Below, piece after piece: positions 1-6,329 of a stretch of 9,968 nt of DNA. Position numbers and translations under genes: made by a program. Under the pieces are notes generated by a model. It worked only from the letters and a program-made list of their open reading frames with translations. It ran no database searches and was not told the origin of the DNA. The stretch lies in contig DVLP01000421.1 in NCBI GenBank assembly GCA_018715445.1, positions 1 to 9,968 of the forward strand. Direction: 5' to 3'. Source of the DNA: Candidatus Avipropionibacterium avicola. Its GTDB lineage: Bacteria > Actinomycetota > Actinomycetes > Propionibacteriales > Propionibacteriaceae. Numbering within the stretch: the stretch's first letter is position 1; each line of letters opens with the position of its first letter.

Positions 1-648
1 CTCGGGAAGGTTGAGGCTGATGCCACCACGGCTGACCTCGACCTGCTCGCGGAGTTGACCGATCTCCTTCAGCAGGGCCAGGCCGTCCGAGGCCGACCCG
101 TCGTCGATCCGGCGCTGGGCCTCGACATAGGTGAGCTGCTCACGGCTGCGGACCATGGCCCGCTCGACCGACACCTGGCCGAGCTGGCCCTCGGCGTCCA
201 GTCCGATCCGCCACAGGTGGGCGGGTCGGACCTGGTCGGCCAACAGGCTGGCCGCCTGTTCGCTCAGCACCGGAGGGTGCAGCGGGGTCCGACGGTCCGG
301 GGCGTACAGGGTCTGGCCTCGTCGGCGGGCCTCGACGTCGATCGGATCACCCGCGGTCACGAAGGCCGCGACATCGGCGATCGCGTACCAGACGACGAAA
401 CCCGAGCCGTCACGTTCCAGGGCCATTGCCTGGTCGAGGTCCTGGGCCCCCTCGGGGTCGATGGTCGACAGTGCCAGGTCGGTCCGGTCGACCCGCTCGG
501 TCAGCGAGCGGCCGGCCGCGTCCTCGGCGGCGGCCAGCACGGCCGGGCCGAACGCCTCCGGCACCTCCAACTCGGTGCGCAGCTGCGCCAGTTCGTCGGC
601 CAGCCCGGCGGGCACCGACGGGGTGAAGCCCAGGTGCAGTGAGGGCAT
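1..648 (-). CDS. RNB-domain exoribonuclease (RNase II/R family), C-terminus cut by window edge
   Basis: The first 216 residues of an RNB-family 3'-5' exoribonuclease, which degrades RNA processively in the cytoplasm. After a short N-terminal segment (about 1-55), the RNB catalytic domain opens with TIDPEGAQDLDQA (62-74), then WYAIADVAAFV (87-97) and LYAPDRRTPLHPPVLSE (114-130), which are family landmarks. Aligned to E. coli RNase II, D64, D70 and D72 match metal ligands D201, D207 and D209, but the fourth acidic position (D210) is Q73. From memory this DLDQ form is usual in the short actinobacterial RNB proteins. No cold-shock domain precedes the RNB domain, unlike full RNase II/R. The ATG follows the RNase H stop codon by one base, with AGGTGG six bases upstream, so it is the last visible gene of a three-gene operon. 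The frame stays open to base 1. Family assignment is secure; substrate is unknown. Confidence 0.93.
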   Translation of the reverse strand, partial: MPSLHLGFTPSVPAGLADELAQLRTELEVPEAFGPAVLAAAEDAAGRSLTERVDRTDLALSTIDPEGAQDLDQAMALERDGSGFVVWYAIADVAAFVTAGDPIDVEARRRGQTLYAPDRRTPLHPPVLSEQAASLLADQVRPAHLWRIGLDAEGQLGQVSVERAMVRSREQLTYVEAQRRIDDGSASDGLALLKEIGQLREQVEVSRGGISLNLPE

Positions 649-649
649 C

Positions 650-1129
650 TCAGACCACCTCGGAGCGCAGGGTGGACCGACGGGGGTCGCCGTCCATGGC
701 CTGGTTGGCCAACGCATCGGCGGCCGCGTTCTGCTTGCGGGGCACCCAGGTCCAGGTGACCCGGGCCGGCACCAGCCGACGGGCCCGGATCGCCAACTCG
801 CGCATGTCGGGGTGCTTGATCTTCCAGCGCCCGGCCATCTGCTCGATGACCAGCTTGGAGTCCATCCGGACCTCCAACTCCGCCCCCGGATCGATCGCGT
901 GGACCATCTCCAGGCCGGCGATCAGCCCGGAGTACTCCGCGACATTGTTGGAGGCGATCCCGAGGTTCTGGCCCTCGGAGTCCAACACCTCGCCGGTGTC
1001 GGCATCACGCACCAGTGCCCCGTAGGCGGCCGGGCCCGGATTGCCGCGCGAGCCGCCGTCGGCCTCAATCACCAGACGACGCTGCGACTGCTCGACCACG
1101 TCAGCCTCACCGAACAGGTCCTCGCTCAC
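650..1129 (-). CDS. Ribonuclease HI-type protein, stand-alone domain
   Basis: A 159-residue RNase HI-family protein expected to cut the RNA strand of RNA-DNA hybrids (R-loops, Okazaki primers) in the cytoplasm. The domain starts at IEADGGSRGNPGPAAYG (21-37). The four catalytic acids are visible as D24, E65 (in NNVAEYSGLIAGLE), D90 (in MDSKLVIEQMAG) and D138 (in NAAADALANQA), matching D10-E48-D70-D134 of E. coli RNase HI. I chose the GTG at 1129 because it overlaps the upstream stop as GTGA and has AAGGAG eight bases before it; an ATG at 1168 would overlap the upstream gene by 43 bp and lacks this support. Mycobacterial relatives (Rv2228c/RnhC) fuse this domain to a CobC-like acid phosphatase. 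Here the protein ends right after the RNase H fold, and an RNB nuclease follows instead. Confidence 0.93.
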   Translation of the reverse strand: MSEDLFGEADVVEQSQRRLVIEADGGSRGNPGPAAYGALVRDADTGEVLDSEGQNLGIASNNVAEYSGLIAGLEMVHAIDPGAELEVRMDSKLVIEQMAGRWKIKHPDMRELAIRARRLVPARVTWTWVPRKQNAAADALANQAMDGDPRRSTLRSEVV

Positions 1130-1971
1130 AGCCCCGACTCCTTCGTCCGTACGAGGATCCGGCTGCATTCCTCACAGCGCAGCACCTCGTCCTCGGCCGC
1201 TGTCGCATAGGCCCGCAGGTCCGCGGCATTGGCCTCGATCAAGCATCCGGTGCAGCGCTTCTGGACCAGCGCCACCGCAGCCACACCGCCTCGCGAGGAG
1301 CGGGTCCGTTCGTACAACTCCAACAACGACGCCGGCACCGCAGCAGCAGCGGTCTCCCGTTCGGCGGTCCGGGTCGCAACCTCGGCGTCGATCTCGGTCA
1401 CCACCTCGTCGCGACGGCGGGTGGCCTCGATGCCCCGGGTCGCCAGCTCGGACTTGTGCCGGGCCAACCGGTCCCGGACCGAGACGGCCTGCTCGTGCTC
1501 CTCCATGACCTCGAGCTGGATGTCCTCCAGCTTGGCGATCCGGCGGGTGAGGTGCTCCACCTCCTCGATCATGGTGGCCAACGCCTTGGGGTCACCGATC
1601 GAACCGTCCTCGATGCGCCGGGCATCACGTTCGCGCCGCTCGCGCACCGGGACGAGATCCTCCTCGGCCTTGCCGACGGCGAGGTCGAGGTCGCTGACCT
1701 GGGTCTCGGCGGCGACCAGTTCCTCGGCCGCAGCGGCGTGCTCCTTGGCGATCGCGGCCAGGTCGGCCTGCTCGGGCAGATGCGACCGACGATGCCGCAA
1801 CTGGTCCAGGGCGGTGTCGATCGCCTGCAGTTCGAGCAGTTGCTGTTGGTCGGCTGGTGTCGCTTTGATGGCGGGCCCCTCTCCTGCGGACGTGGGCGAC
1901 AGCCTACGGCAGGGCGTACGGGCCCGGTGGCGCGCTTCGACTTCGCCGGTCAGACCTCCGATCAGGCCCAC
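1126..1971 (-). CDS. Coiled-coil protein with C4-type zinc ribbon (Rv2229c-like)
   Basis: First gene of the leftward operon. The coordinates use the longest frame with a conventional start (GTG 1971, 281 residues), but the true start is probably the ATC at 1869 (247 residues). Family-like sequence begins with IKATPADQQQLLELQAIDTA exactly at the ATC, where relatives have Met-Lys-Ala. The 34 codons before it have weak third-position GC (about 76%), and a candidate -10 box lies between GTG and ATC. In 247-residue numbering, about 10-190 is a charged, heptad-rich helical hairpin (coiled coil). The C-terminus carries CTGC (206-209) and CEEC (232-235), four cysteines for one zinc ion. The fold resembles zinc-ribbon coiled-coil proteins thought to bind nucleic acid; the function is not established. 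In mycobacteria this gene also lies beside the RNase HI gene, which supports a linked role in RNA or R-loop handling. Confidence 0.85.
   Translation of the reverse strand: MGLIGGLTGEVEARHRARTPCRRLSPTSAGEGPAIKATPADQQQLLELQAIDTALDQLRHRRSHLPEQADLAAIAKEHAAAAEELVAAETQVSDLDLAVGKAEEDLVPVRERRERDARRIEDGSIGDPKALATMIEEVEHLTRRIAKLEDIQLEVMEEHEQAVSVRDRLARHKSELATRGIEATRRRDEVVTEIDAEVATRTAERETAAAAVPASLLELYERTRSSRGGVAAVALVQKRCTGCLIEANAADLRAYATAAEDEVLRCEECSRILVRTKESGL
1138..1143 (-). promoter_or_regulatory. Ribosome binding site deciding the RNase H start
   Basis: AAGGAG on the minus strand lies eight bases upstream of the GTG at 1129, inside the 3' end of the zinc-ribbon gene. It selects this GTG over the ATG at 1168. 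Confidence 0.75.
1876..1885 (-). promoter_or_regulatory. Ribosome binding site in front of the candidate ATC start
   Basis: On the minus strand AGGAG (1885-1881) runs into GAGGGG (1881-1876). These end 11 and 6 bases before the ATC at 1869-1867. No ATG, GTG or TTG in frame lies at a suitable distance, so this site argues that translation begins at the ATC. Confidence 0.55.
1901..1906 (-). promoter_or_regulatory. Candidate -10 box of the zinc-ribbon/RNase H/RNB operon
   Basis: TAGGCT on the minus strand fits the actinobacterial TANNNT -10 pattern and lies 31 bases before the ATC at 1869. Transcription starting about 7 bases downstream would exclude the GTG at 1971 from the mRNA. I see no convincing -35 box. 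Confidence 0.35.
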
Positions 1972-2052
1972 CGATCAGGGCTGCGCCCGGGGAACCACCG
2001 CTTCGGCTCCCAGATCACCTGCTCGGGGTGGGTTCGCCGCAGGAGTCGGTCC

Positions 2053-2058
2053 TAGAGT
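2053..2058 (+). promoter_or_regulatory. Candidate -10 box for the DMT transporter
   Basis: TAGAGT fits TANNNT and lies 58 bases before the GTG start, implying a leader of about 50 bases. The -35 region is poor. This is a weak prediction from pattern only. Confidence 0.3.
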
Positions 2059-2070
2059 GGGGCGGTCCCC

Positions 2071-2089
2071 TGGTGGACTCGTCCCACCA
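2071..2089 (+). repeat. Inverted repeat in the leader of the DMT transporter gene
   Basis: TGGTGG (2071-2076), a 7-base loop, then CCACCA (2084-2089) form a perfect 6-bp stem, 15 bases before the Shine-Dalgarno AGGAG at 2104-2108. It could be a leader hairpin or an operator; nothing in the sequence settles which. Confidence 0.4.
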
Positions 2090-2116
2090 CACCACCGCCT
2101 CACAGGAGAACCGTCG

Positions 2117-3070
2117 GTGACCATCGCGTTGGCGATCAGCTTGGCCGTGATCGGCTCGCTGTGCAATGCGTGGGCATCGATCCTGCAACACGATGCGGTC
2201 GAGGTGACTCTCACCAAGGACGACGACACCAGCCGACGGATCTCGGTGCGACGCATGCTCGTCCTGCTGCGCACTCCGCGGTGGCTCGTCGGGGTCACGA
2301 TGATCGCGCTGGGAGCGGTCTTCCACATCGTGGCGATCACGCTGGCTCCGATCACCCTGGTCCAGCCGGTCGGCGTGCTGGCCGTGGTCTTCACGATCGT
2401 GATGGCGGCCCACCAGCGCCGCTCCTGGCCTGGGTCACGGGTGTGGCTGGGTGCGGTCACCACCATCGTCGGCCTCGGGGTCTTCGTGGCCTGCGCCAGC
2501 CGCACGATCGGCCACGGCTCCACTGACCTGCCGGACAGCCTGGTCAGCCGCGACCTGTGGTGGGCGGTGGTGGTGCTGGCCGTGGTGACCGTCCTGTTCG
2601 CCGGGCTCGGGATGCTGGGGCCGTCGTGGCTGCGGTGCCTGTCCTGGGCGGCCGCCTGCGCAACGCTGTTCGGTCTGGCCTCGGCCCTGATGCGCACCCT
2701 CACCCTGCTGCTGCGGGTCGGGCACGGTTGGCTCACCCCCGCTGTGGTCGGCGTGCTCGCCACCATGGCCGTGGCCTACGGCGCCGGTGGTTGGTTGGCC
2801 CAACAGGCCTATGCCTCCGGACCGCCCGAGATCGTGATCAGCTGCCTGACCGTGCTCGACCCCCTGGTCGCGGTCACCTTCGGTCTGGTCGTGCTGCGGG
2901 AAGGCCTGCACATCGACCTGGTCCCGGGTGTGGTGATGGCCCTGTTCGCGGCCCTGGCCACGGTCGGGGTTCTGGTCCTGACCCGCCACCATCCCGACGT
3001 GGTCGCCACCAGGACAGCGCCCCGTACGGCCGAGGTGACGATCGGTCCGCGGATCAGCCGAGGGGAATGA
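2117..3070 (+). CDS. DMT-superfamily membrane transporter (EamA/NIPA-like)
   Basis: A 317-residue polytopic membrane protein with about nine hydrophobic segments (roughly 2-22, 56-76, 80-98, 109-127, 147-167, 172-199, 207-230, 238-260, 267-288). The order and the motifs LAPITLVQPVGVLAVVFT (76-93) and PPEIVISCLTVLDPLVAVTFG (236-256) are typical of drug/metabolite transporters with two repeated EamA-like halves, and resemble the NIPA-like branch. The substrate cannot be read from sequence; Mg2+ is a possibility known for some NIPA proteins but not shown here. A cytoplasmic loop (about 30-52) is charged. The start is GTG 2117, with AGGAG eight bases upstream. It is a single gene, divergent from the zinc-ribbon operon, and its last 17 bp overlap the 3' end of the opposite-strand acyltransferase-like gene. 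Confidence 0.87.
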   Translation: MTIALAISLAVIGSLCNAWASILQHDAVEVTLTKDDDTSRRISVRRMLVLLRTPRWLVGVTMIALGAVFHIVAITLAPITLVQPVGVLAVVFTIVMAAHQRRSWPGSRVWLGAVTTIVGLGVFVACASRTIGHGSTDLPDSLVSRDLWWAVVVLAVVTVLFAGLGMLGPSWLRCLSWAAACATLFGLASALMRTLTLLLRVGHGWLTPAVVGVLATMAVAYGAGGWLAQQAYASGPPEIVISCLTVLDPLVAVTFGLVVLREGLHIDLVPGVVMALFAALATVGVLVLTRHHPDVVATRTAPRTAEVTIGPRISRGE

Positions 3071-4052
3071 GCCCCCGCCACACCTGCCAGGCTCGCCCGG
3101 CCGCCATCTCACCGGCCACCAGTCGCCGCAGCGACGAATCCGTGGGCAGGTCGGCGACCGCCACCTCGCCGCGGCGCCGCCACAGGAAGAACACGGCATC
3201 ACCATCGGCGTCCACCCCGGGACCGTCCAACTGCCACAACGCCTGGAACCGGGCCGTGTTCGAGGCCGGGTCGAGACGGGCGAACCGCGGATCGAGCAGC
3301 CACGAGGCGCAGAAGAACTCCGACACCTCGAACTCGGGGAAGTGGGCCGGGAAGAACTCGGCGGCTCGAGCAAAGGAGGCCGCGGTCGCCTCCGGGGTCA
3401 GCGGACCGGTGCCGGGGATGTGGGTCGACCAGACCCATCGTGGTTGCGGATCGGCCACCGGATGGGCTTCGTCAGCGGCCGGGGGTTGGTACCAGGACAG
3501 GTTGAACTGCAGGCGGCCCAGCCCGTACAGGGCCCCGGACCAGGCCGTGGTCAGCCACCCGTGGGTGTGGATTCCGAACTCGTCGAAGGTCTCGCGGTGC
3601 ACCCGGACCTGTTGACCGAGATCGGCCAAGGACTCCCACGACACCTCGTCACTGACACCGCGTTCCGCGTGGTAGGCCCGGATCTCCGGCACGGCGGCAA
3701 CCAGCGCACACAGCGCCAGCACGCCCCATCCGTGGCCGGCCACCCCGGGCACCTCGAAGGCCGATTCCTCCTTGTCGGCAAGGATCCCGGAGTGGTAGAC
3801 GAAGCGTCCCACCACCTCGCTGAGGCGTACGGCCTGGGCCACGACCTGGCTGCGAGCGGTCGCGGCCCGAGGCTCGTCGGCCAGCACCGCCTCGATCGCG
3901 GACCGGGTGTCGGCCAGGTCCTGACCGGTGAGGCCCAGGTGCTCCAGCAGCCCGTCGGTGCGCAGGCGTGACGCCAACCAGGCATCGGGATCATCCGGCA
4001 TCGGCTTCGGCTCGGGCGCGGGTGGGACCAGCGGCGGGGTGTCGTCACTCAC
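3054..4052 (-). CDS. Acyltransferase-like protein with NAT_N and GNAT_C-type domains
   Basis: A 332-residue soluble protein. After a Pro-rich N-terminus (5-20), an all-helical N-terminal domain (about 22-150) leads into GWLTTAWSGALYGLGRLQF (165-183). A C-terminal domain (about 170-330) has HIPGTGPLTP (211-220), SWLLDPRFARLDPASNTARF (250-269) and a closing RAWQVWRGLIPLG (320-332). These motifs match the actinobacterial 'acyltransferase domain-containing protein' family (N-acyltransferase N-terminal plus GNAT-like C-terminal domains). Donor and acceptor are unknown to me, and no catalytic residue can be named with confidence. The start is GTG 4052, with AAGG eight bases before it. It is transcribed away from pepP across a 44-bp gap. 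Its 3' end overlaps the DMT gene tail to tail. Confidence 0.8.
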   Translation of the reverse strand: MSDDTPPLVPPAPEPKPMPDDPDAWLASRLRTDGLLEHLGLTGQDLADTRSAIEAVLADEPRAATARSQVVAQAVRLSEVVGRFVYHSGILADKEESAFEVPGVAGHGWGVLALCALVAAVPEIRAYHAERGVSDEVSWESLADLGQQVRVHRETFDEFGIHTHGWLTTAWSGALYGLGRLQFNLSWYQPPAADEAHPVADPQPRWVWSTHIPGTGPLTPEATAASFARAAEFFPAHFPEFEVSEFFCASWLLDPRFARLDPASNTARFQALWQLDGPGVDADGDAVFFLWRRRGEVAVADLPTDSSLRRLVAGEMAAGRAWQVWRGLIPLG

Positions 4053-4058
4053 ATGGCC

Positions 4059-4064
4059 AACCTT
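4059..4064 (-). promoter_or_regulatory. Candidate -10 box of the acyltransferase-like gene
   Basis: AAGGTT on the minus strand sits at -12 to -7 relative to the GTG at 4052, the spacing expected for a leaderless transcript. The same bases include the AAGG that could act as a Shine-Dalgarno, so the reading is ambiguous. Confidence 0.25.
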
Positions 4065-4090
4065 GCCACGAAGTGGGCGAGTGGGAGAAT
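4063..4090 (+). promoter_or_regulatory. Candidate promoter of pepP, possibly leaderless
   Basis: TTGCCA (4063-4068) differs from the TTGACA -35 consensus at one base. A 16-bp spacer leads to GAGAAT (4085-4090) as -10. The -10 sits at -12 to -7 relative to the pepP ATG, the position expected when transcription starts at the A of the start codon. GGGAG (4083-4087) could instead serve as a ribosome binding site. Confidence 0.45.
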
Positions 4091-4096
4091 GCCCTC

Positions 4097-5596
4097 ATGA
4101 GCGAGGAACAGCCAGCCCTGCCCAATCGCCAGTCACCGTTCTCCGAGGCGTTCAAGGAGTTCATCTGCACCGACTGGGCCCCCTACAGCGACGTCCTGCC
4201 CGAGCAGCTGCCCGCTTCGGTCGCCGCCGTCGCCCGCCGCGAGGCGCTCAGCGCCCTGTTCCCCGGGGACCGACTGGTGGTCCCGGCGGGCGGGCTGAAG
4301 GTCCGCTCCAACGACACCGACTACCGGTACCGGCCCCACTCGGCGTTCGCCCACCTCACCGGGCTGGGCACCGATCGCGAGCCGGACGCCGTACTCGTCC
4401 TGGAGCCGGTCGACACCGTCGACGGACCGAGCAGCGGCCACAGCGCCACCCTGTACTTCAAGCCGCGGGCTCCGCGCACCGATCCGGAGTTCTACTCCAA
4501 TGCCCGCTACGGCGAGATGTGGGTCGGCCAGCGCGAGTCGTTGGAGGAGATGGCCGCCCTCACCGGCCTGGACTGTGCCCCGATCGACCAGTTGTCCGAC
4601 GACCTGGCCAAGGATGCCGACAGCACCCGGATCCGGGTGGTCCGTGACACCGACACCGCCTTGACCGTCGAGCTCGACCAGCAGCGCGACCAGGCCGGCC
4701 AGACCGAGGTGGAGGCGGCCGACACCGAGCTGACCGTCGCGTTGAGCGAGCTCCGGTTGACCAAGGACGACTTCGAGGTCGAGCAGATGCGGCTGGCCTG
4801 CGACCGTACCGCCGAGGGTTTCGCCGCCGTGGTCGCCGACCTGCCCGAAGCCGTACGACGGGGACGCGGTGAGCGTTGGGTGGAAGGGATCTTCGGCCTG
4901 TACGCCCGTCACGCCGGCAATGCGGTCGGCTACGACACGATCGCCGCGTCGGGCGACCACGCCAACACCCTGCACTGGATCCGCAACGACGGTGATCTGC
5001 ATGACGGCGACCTGCTGCTGATCGATGCCGGGGTCGAGCTCGACACCCTCTACACCGCCGACATCACCCGGACGCTGCCGGTCTCGGGCCGGTTCTCCCC
5101 CACCCAGCGCAAGGTGTACGAGGCAGTGCTGGAGGCCCAGGAGGCTGCGATGGCGGTCTGCCGTCCGGGCGTGAAGTTCGCGCAGGTCCACGAGGCCGCG
5201 ATCACCGTGATCGCGCAACGCCTGCACGAGTGGGGCATCCTGCCGGTGCCACCGGAGGTCTCCCTCGACAAGGAGACCGGTGGACACCACCGGCGGTGGA
5301 TGGTCCACGGCACCTCCCACCATCTGGGGATCGACGTTCACGACTGCGCCCAGGCCCGCCAGGAGCACTACCGCCAGGGCGAGCTGAAGGAAGGCATGAT
5401 CATCACCGTCGAGCCCGGGATCTACTTCAAGGGCACGGATCTGCTGGTGCCCGAGGAGTTCCGCGGGATCGGCGTACGGATCGAGGACGACATCCTGATC
5501 ACCGCCGACGGGCACGAGAACCTGTCGTCGATGCTGCCCCGCACCGCCGACGACGTGGAGGCGTGGATGGCTCCCTTGCTGGAGCAGGGCCGCTGA
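4097..5596 (+). CDS. pepP: Xaa-Pro aminopeptidase (aminopeptidase P, M24B)
   Basis: A 499-residue cytoplasmic metallopeptidase that removes an N-terminal residue preceding proline. The N-terminal aminopeptidase-P domain spans about 45-175, followed by an acidic linker (about 184-215) and the pita-bread M24 domain (about 223-470). All five dinuclear-metal ligands are present: D310 (LLIDAGVE), D322 (ADITRTLPVSG), H408 (HGTSHHLGIDVHD), E439 (ITVEPGIY) and E463 (GVRIEDDILIT). H404 and H415 match the substrate and proton-shuttle histidines H350 and H361 of E. coli PepP. At 499 residues it is longer than the E. coli enzyme (about 440), from the extended N-terminus and linker, which is usual in actinobacteria as far as I recall. 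There is no signal peptide. The start is ATG 4097. Its TGA overlaps the ATG of the GPP34-family gene by one base, indicating an operon with translational coupling. Confidence 0.95.
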   Translation: MSEEQPALPNRQSPFSEAFKEFICTDWAPYSDVLPEQLPASVAAVARREALSALFPGDRLVVPAGGLKVRSNDTDYRYRPHSAFAHLTGLGTDREPDAVLVLEPVDTVDGPSSGHSATLYFKPRAPRTDPEFYSNARYGEMWVGQRESLEEMAALTGLDCAPIDQLSDDLAKDADSTRIRVVRDTDTALTVELDQQRDQAGQTEVEAADTELTVALSELRLTKDDFEVEQMRLACDRTAEGFAAVVADLPEAVRRGRGERWVEGIFGLYARHAGNAVGYDTIAASGDHANTLHWIRNDGDLHDGDLLLIDAGVELDTLYTADITRTLPVSGRFSPTQRKVYEAVLEAQEAAMAVCRPGVKFAQVHEAAITVIAQRLHEWGILPVPPEVSLDKETGGHHRRWMVHGTSHHLGIDVHDCAQARQEHYRQGELKEGMIITVEPGIYFKGTDLLVPEEFRGIGVRIEDDILITADGHENLSSMLPRTADDVEAWMAPLLEQGR

Positions 5597-6225
5597 TGCC
5601 ACGGGTCGCCGACGACCTGGCCGTGCTGATGCTGCGCGACAACGGCGGGTGGCGCTGCACCGGCGCCGATGCGGCCGACGTGTTGGCCGGCGCCCTGATC
5701 GCCGAGTTGGTCGCCGAAGGGTTCCTCGACCGCCGGGCCGACCCGGACGACTTCTGGTCCCGGCAACGCGTGCATTCGCCGGCGGTCGAACCACCCACCG
5801 ATCCGATCCTGGCCCGGGTCTGGGACCTGGTCACCGGCGGCAAGGGTGCCCAGGCCGTCCAGCGGCAGGTGGCCAAGGAGTCACGGACCCTGGTGATGGA
5901 CGCCCTGGCCCGGCGTGAGGTCGTCTCGACCACGCCACGACCGGTGCTGGGACCACGCCACACCCTGCTCGACATCGACCACCGGGACCGGCTGCGCGCC
6001 GAGCTCACCCCCATCGTGGTCGAGCAGCGTGAACCCGACGAGCGACAGCGCACCATCATCCAGTTGCTCAACGGTGCGGTCATCCTGCGCCAGGCGTTGG
6101 GGCTGTCGTTCAGTGAGGGCCTGGCCGTGCAACGGGGCGCCCGTCAGCTCGGCAAGCCTGTGTGGCCGGAGAAGACCGCCATCGACCTCATGGTCGGGCG
6201 GCGGGCGGCCGTACTGTCGTCCTGA
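5596..6225 (+). CDS. GPP34 (GOLPH3/VPS74-like) family protein
   Basis: A 209-residue soluble protein with the GPP34 pattern: DDLAVLMLRDNGGW (6-19); a helix with AGALIAELVAEGFLDRR (31-47); DPILARVWDLV (69-79); RTLVMDALARREVV (97-110), followed by RPVLGPRHTLLDID (115-128), the family's 'short/long version then helix' element; and RLRAELTPIVVEQREPDERQ (132-151) with a final helical part (152-170). Eukaryotic GOLPH3 binds phosphatidylinositol 4-phosphate and sorts Golgi glycosyltransferases. Actinobacteria have neither, and the bacterial role is unknown. No membrane segment or signal peptide is visible, so peripheral membrane binding is only an inference. It starts at the TGATG junction with pepP, with GGAG 11 bases upstream. 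The last ~40 residues are less family-like. Confidence 0.8.
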   Translation: MPRVADDLAVLMLRDNGGWRCTGADAADVLAGALIAELVAEGFLDRRADPDDFWSRQRVHSPAVEPPTDPILARVWDLVTGGKGAQAVQRQVAKESRTLVMDALARREVVSTTPRPVLGPRHTLLDIDHRDRLRAELTPIVVEQREPDERQRTIIQLLNGAVILRQALGLSFSEGLAVQRGARQLGKPVWPEKTAIDLMVGRRAAVLSS

Positions 6226-6247
6226 CCCCTCGACGGGCTCGGGGGTC
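6224..6247 (+). terminator. Terminator-like hairpin at the pepP/GPP34 operon end
   Basis: GACCCC (6224-6229) pairs with GGGGTC (6242-6247). Inside, CGA (6231-6233) pairs with TCG (6239-6241) after a one-base bulge, giving a GC-rich stem that starts inside the TGA stop codon. No T-run follows, so it is not a classical intrinsic terminator, but such stems often end genes in high-GC bacteria. Confidence 0.5.
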
Positions 6248-6329
6248 GGGGGACGACGGGCTCGGGGGGCGTGGTCCTCGGGCTCGGGGTCGTAGTGCCC
6301 TCGACGAGCTCGGTGTCGGTCAGCTCGGG
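6231..6329. repeat. Imperfect tandem repeats between convergent genes
   Basis: Four copies of a CGACGGGCTCGGGG-like unit are visible: 6231-6245, 6254-6268, about 6277-6289 (CTCGGGCTCGGGG) and 6302-6315 (CGACGAGCTCGGTG), with the core GGGCTCGG recurring every 22-26 bp. A fifth remnant (AGCTCGGG, 6322-6329) overlaps the end of the stress-protein gene. The last full copy contains the 8-bp palindrome CGAGCTCG (6305-6312). The unit resembles the short palindromic TCGACAAGCTC-type intergenic repeats scattered in some actinobacterial genomes; that link is from memory. Confidence 0.6.

Noticed and set aside
1130..1168. ATG at 1168 as the RNase H start
   Set aside because: It overlaps the upstream gene by 43 bp. 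The GTG at 1129 has AAGGAG at good spacing and the common GTGA overlap.
55..1210. Long plus-strand open frames opposite the RNB, RNase H and zinc-ribbon genes
   Set aside because: The minus-strand frames carry clear conserved motifs. The plus-strand frames are low-complexity Arg/Pro/Ser/Gly translations typical of shadows in high-GC DNA.
4133..5794. 553-codon minus-strand open frame opposite pepP
   Set aside because: It is antisense to a fully conserved aminopeptidase P with all metal ligands; its translation shows no recognisable domain.
6226..6319. Small CRISPR-like array
   Set aside because: The units are short, imperfect and nearly contiguous, with no unique spacers of constant length and no cas genes nearby.
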